From assembly GCA_017307355.1 (NCBI GenBank), contig JAFKFG010000016.1, forward strand, positions 1 through 64,000: a stretch of 64,000 nucleotides of DNA. The letters are read 5' to 3'. The position numbers and the translations under genes were made by a program. This DNA is from Alphaproteobacteria bacterium. Lineage in GTDB: Bacteria; Pseudomonadota; Alphaproteobacteria; Micropepsales; Micropepsaceae. This document shows positions 60,358 to 64,000 of this stretch, piece by piece (within the stretch, counting starts at the first letter, position 1; every line of letters starts with the position of its first letter). The notes under the pieces are model-generated. The model was not told the DNA's origin. It made no database searches and was given only the letters and a program-made list of their open reading frames with translations.

Positions 60358-61796
60358 TGCGCCTGGAAGGACTCGTCGGCCTTGTTGCTGAAGCGGGTGA
60401 AGGCGCCTTCAAACATCAGCTCGATCGAACGGGTCTGGCCGTGGCGGTGCTTTTCGATCAGCACTTCGGCCTTGTTGGTGGCTCGGTCCAGCTTGTCCAT
60501 CCATTTGGCATGTTCGGCGGAGCCCGCCTCAGGCTCGCGGGACTTCAGGTAATATTCCTCGCGGTAAACGAACATCACCACGTCCGCGTCTTGCTCGATG
60601 GAGCCGGATTCGCGCAAATCCGACAGGACCGGGCGCTTGTCGTCGCGCGCATCGACGCCGCGCGACAGCTGCGACAAAGCCAGGATGGGAATGTTCAATT
60701 CCTTGGCCAGGGTCTTGAGGCCCTTGGTGACTTCCGTGATTTCCTGCACCCGGTTCTCGGCCCGGCGCGACGGCTCCACCAGCTGCAGATAGTCGATGAT
60801 GATCAAGCCGATATTCTTTTCCCGCTTCAGGCGGCGGGCGCGGGCCGCGATCTGGGCGATGGAAATGCCGCCGGTATCGTCGATGAAGAGCGGCAGGCTG
60901 GACAGATCCTGCATGGAGAGAACGAATTTCTCCCATTCCGCTTCCGAGAAGCGGCCATTGCGGATCTTCCAGCCTTCGATCTCGGTATTCTCGGACAAGA
61001 TACGGGCGGAGAGTTGCTGTGCCGCCATTTCCAGCGAGAAGAACAGGACCGGCGCGCCGCTGGGATATTCGGCGCCCGCTTCCAGGTCGCGCAGATAAGC
61101 GCGGGCCGTGTTGAACGCCATGTTGGTGCCCAGCGCGGTTTTGCCCATGCCCGGACGGCCCGCCAGGATCAGAAGATCGGACGGCTGAAGACCGCCCAGC
61201 ACCAAGTCGATTTCGGTGAAGCCGGTGGTGATGCCGGAAATGCGGCCCCCGCGCGCCTGCGCCTTTTCGGCGGATTCCACGGTCCGGCGCAGCGCTTCGT
61301 GGAAATCCAGCGGGCCTTCGCCATATTTGCTGGTCTCGCTGACGGCATAGAGCGCCTTTTCCGCTTCGGCGATCTGGACCTGGGGTCCCTTTTCGGTGGG
61401 CGCTTCATAGGCGGTATTGACGATGTCCTCGCCGATGCGGATCAGGCTGCGGCGCACCGCCAGATCGTGCAGGATGCGGGCGAAATCGCGCACATTCGGC
61501 ATGGACGGCGCGGCCTGGGCCAGGCCCGCCAGATAGGCGGTGCCGCCCACTTCGATCAGGCCGGGATCGGCTTTCATTGCCGCATGCAAGGTCAGAGGCG
61601 TGAGCACGAAGCTGCCCCGCTCCACCGCGACGCTCATGGTCTCGAAGATGCGCGCGTGCAGCGGGTCGTAGAAATGCTCGGGCCTGAGCAATGCCGCGAC
61701 GCGCTCCAGCGCCTGATTGTCCACCAGGATGGCGCCGAGCAGAGCCTGCTCGACTTCGACATCATACGGGACGTGGCGGTAAGCTTCCTGTTCCAT
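60354..61796 (-). CDS. dnaB: Replicative DNA helicase DnaB
   Basis: DnaB is the hexameric helicase that unwinds DNA at the fork and contacts DnaG. The 480-residue product starts MEQEAYRHVPYDVEVEQALLGAIL, with an N-terminal DnaG-interacting domain. The RecA-like motor has Walker A LAGRPGMGKTALGT, then Walker B-like LIIIDYLQLVEP and the arginine-finger region. No intein is present. It is convergent with the GT25 gene and begins the reverse-strand block leading to alr, mlaE, mlaF and radA after two intervening genes. Confidence 0.98.
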   Translation of the reverse strand: MEQEAYRHVPYDVEVEQALLGAILVDNQALERVAALLRPEHFYDPLHARIFETMSVAVERGSFVLTPLTLHAAMKADPGLIEVGGTAYLAGLAQAAPSMPNVRDFARILHDLAVRRSLIRIGEDIVNTAYEAPTEKGPQVQIAEAEKALYAVSETSKYGEGPLDFHEALRRTVESAEKAQARGGRISGITTGFTEIDLVLGGLQPSDLLILAGRPGMGKTALGTNMAFNTARAYLRDLEAGAEYPSGAPVLFFSLEMAAQQLSARILSENTEIEGWKIRNGRFSEAEWEKFVLSMQDLSSLPLFIDDTGGISIAQIAARARRLKREKNIGLIIIDYLQLVEPSRRAENRVQEITEVTKGLKTLAKELNIPILALSQLSRGVDARDDKRPVLSDLRESGSIEQDADVVMFVYREEYYLKSREPEAGSAEHAKWMDKLDRATNKAEVLIEKHRHGQTRSIELMFEGAFTRFSNKADESFQAH

Positions 61797-61973
61797 CGGC
61801 GCTCAAGCTTGAAGGGTTCGCAATCAACCGGTCATGCCTCAGAGGGGCAAGCGCGATTTGAACTCGCACACAGCTTCAAAAACCCGGACACCGCCATTAT
61901 CTATCCCTAGTAGCGTAGGAACAATGGAAATCACGATCTGGACAGCCGAATTGTCTGGAGACTAGGGTCCATC
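61797..61973. other. 177-bp gap between dnaB and HTH gene, with a tRNA T-arm-like fragment
   Basis: No gene is seen. At about 61848-61863 the minus strand reads GCGAGTTCAAATCGCG, a T-arm look-alike with GTTCAAATC. The seven-base acceptor TTGCCCC that follows has no matching 5' arm nearby, and no anticodon arm of standard form is present. It is probably a chance resemblance or a tRNA remnant. Confidence 0.3.
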
Positions 61974-62258
61974 ATGGCACCGACGAAACTTTCGGACCGG
62001 CAATTCACGCGGATCGCCCGCGCCCTGGCCGAGCCGCGCCGTTACCAGATTCTCAAGCAGATCGGCGCATCCGAACCGCCCATGGCCTGTTCGGCGATCC
62101 GCGGCGCGCACAAGGTCAGCGCCGCCACCCTCTCCCATCACATCAAGGAACTGGAAAATGCCGGGCTGGTGGAAATCACCCGCGACGGCAAATGCATGAA
62201 TCTCGCCGTGCAGCGCGACCTGTTGGACGCCTATGTGGCGCGGCTGAAACGGATTTAA
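61974..62258 (+). CDS. ArsR-like helix-turn-helix regulator
   Basis: This 94-residue winged-helix protein reads [26 protein letters not shown], with the recognition segment [25 protein letters not shown]. It has one Cys (ACSAIRG) but no metal site. It lies upstream of an SDR gene in the same direction, separated by the structured family A repeat. In related genomes such regulators are often paired with an SDR oxidoreductase gene and repress it; here that is inference. Confidence 0.85.
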   Translation: MAPTKLSDRQFTRIARALAEPRRYQILKQIGASEPPMACSAIRGAHKVSAATLSHHIKELENAGLVEITRDGKCMNLAVQRDLLDAYVARLKRI

Positions 62259-62358
62259 CCCCCTCCGACCTTCGCACGCTCAAGAGCGTGCTACGTTCGT
62301 ACGCTGCCGCTACTCACCCTCCCCCGTCAGCATGCTTCGCATGCACGGGGGAGGCGGG
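62259..62358 (+). repeat. Dispersed structured intergenic repeat, family A copy 2
   Basis: The element begins on the base after the HTH gene stop codon with CCCCCTCCGACCTTCGCAC. Hairpin one is GCACGCT-(CAAG)-AGCGTGC. Hairpin two has outer arms CCTCCCCC / GGGGGAGG around an inner stem GCATG-(CTTCG)-CATGC. Compared with copy 1 (459-537, minus strand), the stems differ but pairing and the CTTCG loop are kept, and about 19 bases are inserted between the two hairpins. Confidence 0.8.
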
Positions 62359-62443
62359 CCTGTGCTTGAATTTTACAGGGGCCTTGCGGTTGTCATTTCG
62401 ATACTTATCTAACTGTCGAAGTCATTCGCAATCGAGGGAAATC

Positions 62444-63193
62444 ATGAGCAAACTCAAGGGAAAAGTGGCGGTGGTGACGGGGGCGTCCAAGGGCATCGGG
62501 GCCGGGATTGCCAGGGCCTTGGCCGCCGAAGGCGCCGCCGTGGCGGTCAATTACGCCTCCTCCCGCGCCGGGGCGGACAAGGTGGTCGCGGATATCGAAA
62601 AGGCCGGCGGCAAGGCCGTGGCGATCCAGGGCGACATGTCCAAGATCGACGACGTGACCCGGCTTTTCGCGGAAACCAAACAGGCTTTGGGCACGCCCAA
62701 TGTCCTGGTCAACAATGCCGGGGTCTATCAGTTCGACGCGTTGGAAAATGTGAAACCGGATGAATTCCACCGCCAGTTCAACACCAATGTGCTGGGCCCG
62801 ATCCTGGCGGCCAAGGAAGCGGCGGTCTATTTCGGCGAGGATGGCGGCAGCATCATCAATGTCAGTTCGGTCGTCAGCACCCGCGCCTTTCCGCAATCGG
62901 TAGTCTATTCCGCCACCAAGGGCGCGCTGGATTCAGTGACCCGCGTCCTCGCCGCCGAGTTGGGATCAAAGAATATCCGCGTCAACACATTGGCGCCGGG
63001 CATGATCGAGACCGAGGGGACCCACGCCGCGGGTGTCATCGGCAGCGACTTCGAAGCCCAAGCCAAGGCCAGCACGCCGCTGGGGCGCATCGGCCAGCCG
63101 GACGACATCGCGAAAATCGCTATATTCCTGGCGTCGGATGAGTCCGGCTGGGTTACGGGTGAGCGGATCGAAGGCGCGGGCGGCTATCCCTGA
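62444..63193 (+). CDS. Short-chain dehydrogenase/reductase (glucose 1-dehydrogenase-like)
   Basis: The 249-residue SDR begins MSKLKGKVAVVTGASKGIGAGIARALA. It has NNAGVYQFDALENV, catalytic Ser in INVSSVVSTRAFPQS, Tyr-x3-Lys in VYSATKGALD, and the C-terminal SGWVTGERIEGAGGYP. It resembles the 3-oxoacyl-ACP reductase/glucose dehydrogenase group, but the true substrate is unknown. An upstream frame to 62192 exists, but its start overlaps the repeat; the ATG at 62444 has a GAGGGAA ribosome site. It is probably controlled by the HTH gene before it. Confidence 0.88.
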   Translation: MSKLKGKVAVVTGASKGIGAGIARALAAEGAAVAVNYASSRAGADKVVADIEKAGGKAVAIQGDMSKIDDVTRLFAETKQALGTPNVLVNNAGVYQFDALENVKPDEFHRQFNTNVLGPILAAKEAAVYFGEDGGSIINVSSVVSTRAFPQSVVYSATKGALDSVTRVLAAELGSKNIRVNTLAPGMIETEGTHAAGVIGSDFEAQAKASTPLGRIGQPDDIAKIAIFLASDESGWVTGERIEGAGGYP

Positions 63194-63209
63194 TCGCGCC
63201 CCCCGTCCG

Positions 63210-63995
63210 TCATTCCGCCGCGACGCCGGCCACGCGCAGGAGATCGGGAGACTCCTGCGCGCGCCGGTATCGCAACGCCCCCACCAACTCAAAATCCCGG
63301 GCATAGATTTTTTCGATTCGGCGCCGTTGCCGCGCCGACAATTCCAGGGGATTGCGCATCGAGGGATTGAGCCAGGCCAGCTTGTCCACGCCGTGCGATT
63401 TCAGGAAGTCCGACAACAACGCATCGTCCCCGCCATAGAGGAAGAGGCGCTTCACCAGCGGGGCGCCGGTCTTCAGGTCACAGACGAACCAGCTTTGCGG
63501 GCGCATCACGAAATCCAGCGACAGCGCATCGCGGTCCTCGATGAAGGACAGGTAATCATCGACATTGCGCAGGCGCGCGGTCTGCTCCACGAAAACATCG
63601 CTGAGGCGGCAGGTTTCGGTCCCCCCGCTGCGCACGAAGGCATAGGACGACGCAAAACGGTCGAAGGGATCGCGCAGCACCGCGAAGGAATCGGCCTGGG
63701 CCCAGAAACGGGGCGCCACCGTCTTGTAGTAGCGGATGCTGTGATGGCGGGTGCAGCGCGGCCCGTAAAGAGCCCGGGCGATCGAGGTCCCGGCCACCCG
63801 GGGCACATGCACGAAAATCAGGTTGCGGCGGCGGATGGCGTCTTCGATCCGCCAATGGAACATGCGCATGGCGCGCGGCATCAGTCCGCAATATCTGTCG
63901 TAGATGTCTTCTTCGTAATAGGCACCGAATAATGCGCGATGGATCCGCTTGGGGTCCGGAAATCGCGAACGAAGGTTCCTTTGTGATATTTCCAT
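63210..63995 (-). CDS. Sulfotransferase family protein
   Basis: From the ATG at 63995 the 261-residue product has the PAPS-binding motifs of the sulfotransferase-2 family: FVHVPRVAGTSIARAL (5'-phosphosulfate loop, normally HxPKxAGTS, here Arg replaces Lys) and VLRDPFDRFASSYAF (3'-phosphate motif). It transfers sulfate from PAPS to a carbohydrate or other acceptor, unknown here. It may modify cell-surface glycans together with the GT25 enzyme 3 kb away, which is inference. It ends five bases before the window edge on the start side, so its promoter is outside. Confidence 0.82.
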   Translation of the reverse strand: MEISQRNLRSRFPDPKRIHRALFGAYYEEDIYDRYCGLMPRAMRMFHWRIEDAIRRRNLIFVHVPRVAGTSIARALYGPRCTRHHSIRYYKTVAPRFWAQADSFAVLRDPFDRFASSYAFVRSGGTETCRLSDVFVEQTARLRNVDDYLSFIEDRDALSLDFVMRPQSWFVCDLKTGAPLVKRLFLYGGDDALLSDFLKSHGVDKLAWLNPSMRNPLELSARQRRRIEKIYARDFELVGALRYRRAQESPDLLRVAGVAAE

Positions 63996-64000
63996 CAAAT

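Noticed and set aside
61845..61866. tRNA T-arm look-alike on the minus strand
   Set aside because: No matching 5' acceptor arm, no normal anticodon arm and no CCA; the T stem has a mismatch. At most a remnant.

Overview
The window is GC-rich chromosomal DNA from an alphaproteobacterium. Several things indicate this: the gene orders tatA-tatB-tatC / serS-surE-nlpD-like / DUF815 ATPase / yajC-secD; ppk-ppx next to hdaA, a CDP-alcohol phosphatidyltransferase, DUF2066 and divergent purM-purN; fabD-fabG-acpP-fabF-mltG-yicC-gmk; and dnaB ... alr-mlaE-mlaF-radA-cvpA-purF. HdaA and a PleC/PdhS-type histidine kinase point the same way. The exact genus cannot be fixed from sequence alone. No rRNA, intact tRNA, CRISPR array, prophage, transposase or plasmid function is visible. 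This is core chromosome with a few accessory insertions.

Layout. 1-9.1 kb: protein export and envelope genes (a partial PuuD-like membrane protein, SecD, YajC, an AAA ATPase, an NlpD-like lipoprotein, SurE, SerS, a histidine kinase on the opposite strand, TatCBA). 9.4-18.1 kb: polyphosphate metabolism (ppx, ppk), the replication-initiation regulator hdaA, a phospholipid synthase-type enzyme, DUF2066 and an exported DUF1501/DUF1800 pair. 18.2-21.5 kb: purM-purN, a frameshifted GIY-YIG gene, an SDR and ndk. 21.7-35.7 kb: an ABC-F ATPase, lpxD, a TPR protein, holC, pepA, then the lipopolysaccharide-export and outer-membrane run lptF-lptG-lptD-surA-pdxA-rsmA. 35.7-41.8 kb: gmk, yicC, mltG and type II fatty-acid synthesis. 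41.8-44.2 kb: an overlapping MFS-GNAT-GNAT operon and a tiny secreted His-rich peptide. 44.4-45.8 kb: rpsF-rpsR-rplI with a clear terminator. 45.8-47.65 kb: an ArsR-controlled operon with a 44-bp perfect palindrome over its start codon. 47.8-51.5 kb: yfgM-like, bamB, der. 51.5-58.8 kb: SDR, purF, cvpA, radA, mlaF, mlaE, alr. 58.8-64 kb: a proline-rich membrane protein, a GT25 glycosyltransferase, dnaB, an ArsR-type regulator, an SDR and a sulfotransferase.

Many genes overlap by 1-4 bases (TGATG/ATGA), so most of the window is organised in tight operons. A large share of the gene content serves the outer membrane: LptF/G/D, LpxD, SurA, BamB, YfgM-like, MlaEF, Tat, Sec, MltG and the NlpD-like factor.

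The most interesting material is not a new multi-gene system. It consists of (i) a structured intergenic repeat present twice, in inverted orientation, about 62 kb apart, with compensatory stem changes; (ii) a second palindromic repeat, one copy of which supplies the ribosome-binding region, start codon and N-terminus of the essential GTPase Der; (iii) the palindromic operator spanning the arsR start; (iv) local departures from conserved gene order (no secF after secD, no pcm, inserted kinase); and (v) small or extended proteins (a His-rich secreted peptide, an RGG-like extension on bS18). I did not see convincing evidence of an undescribed defence or biosynthetic system.
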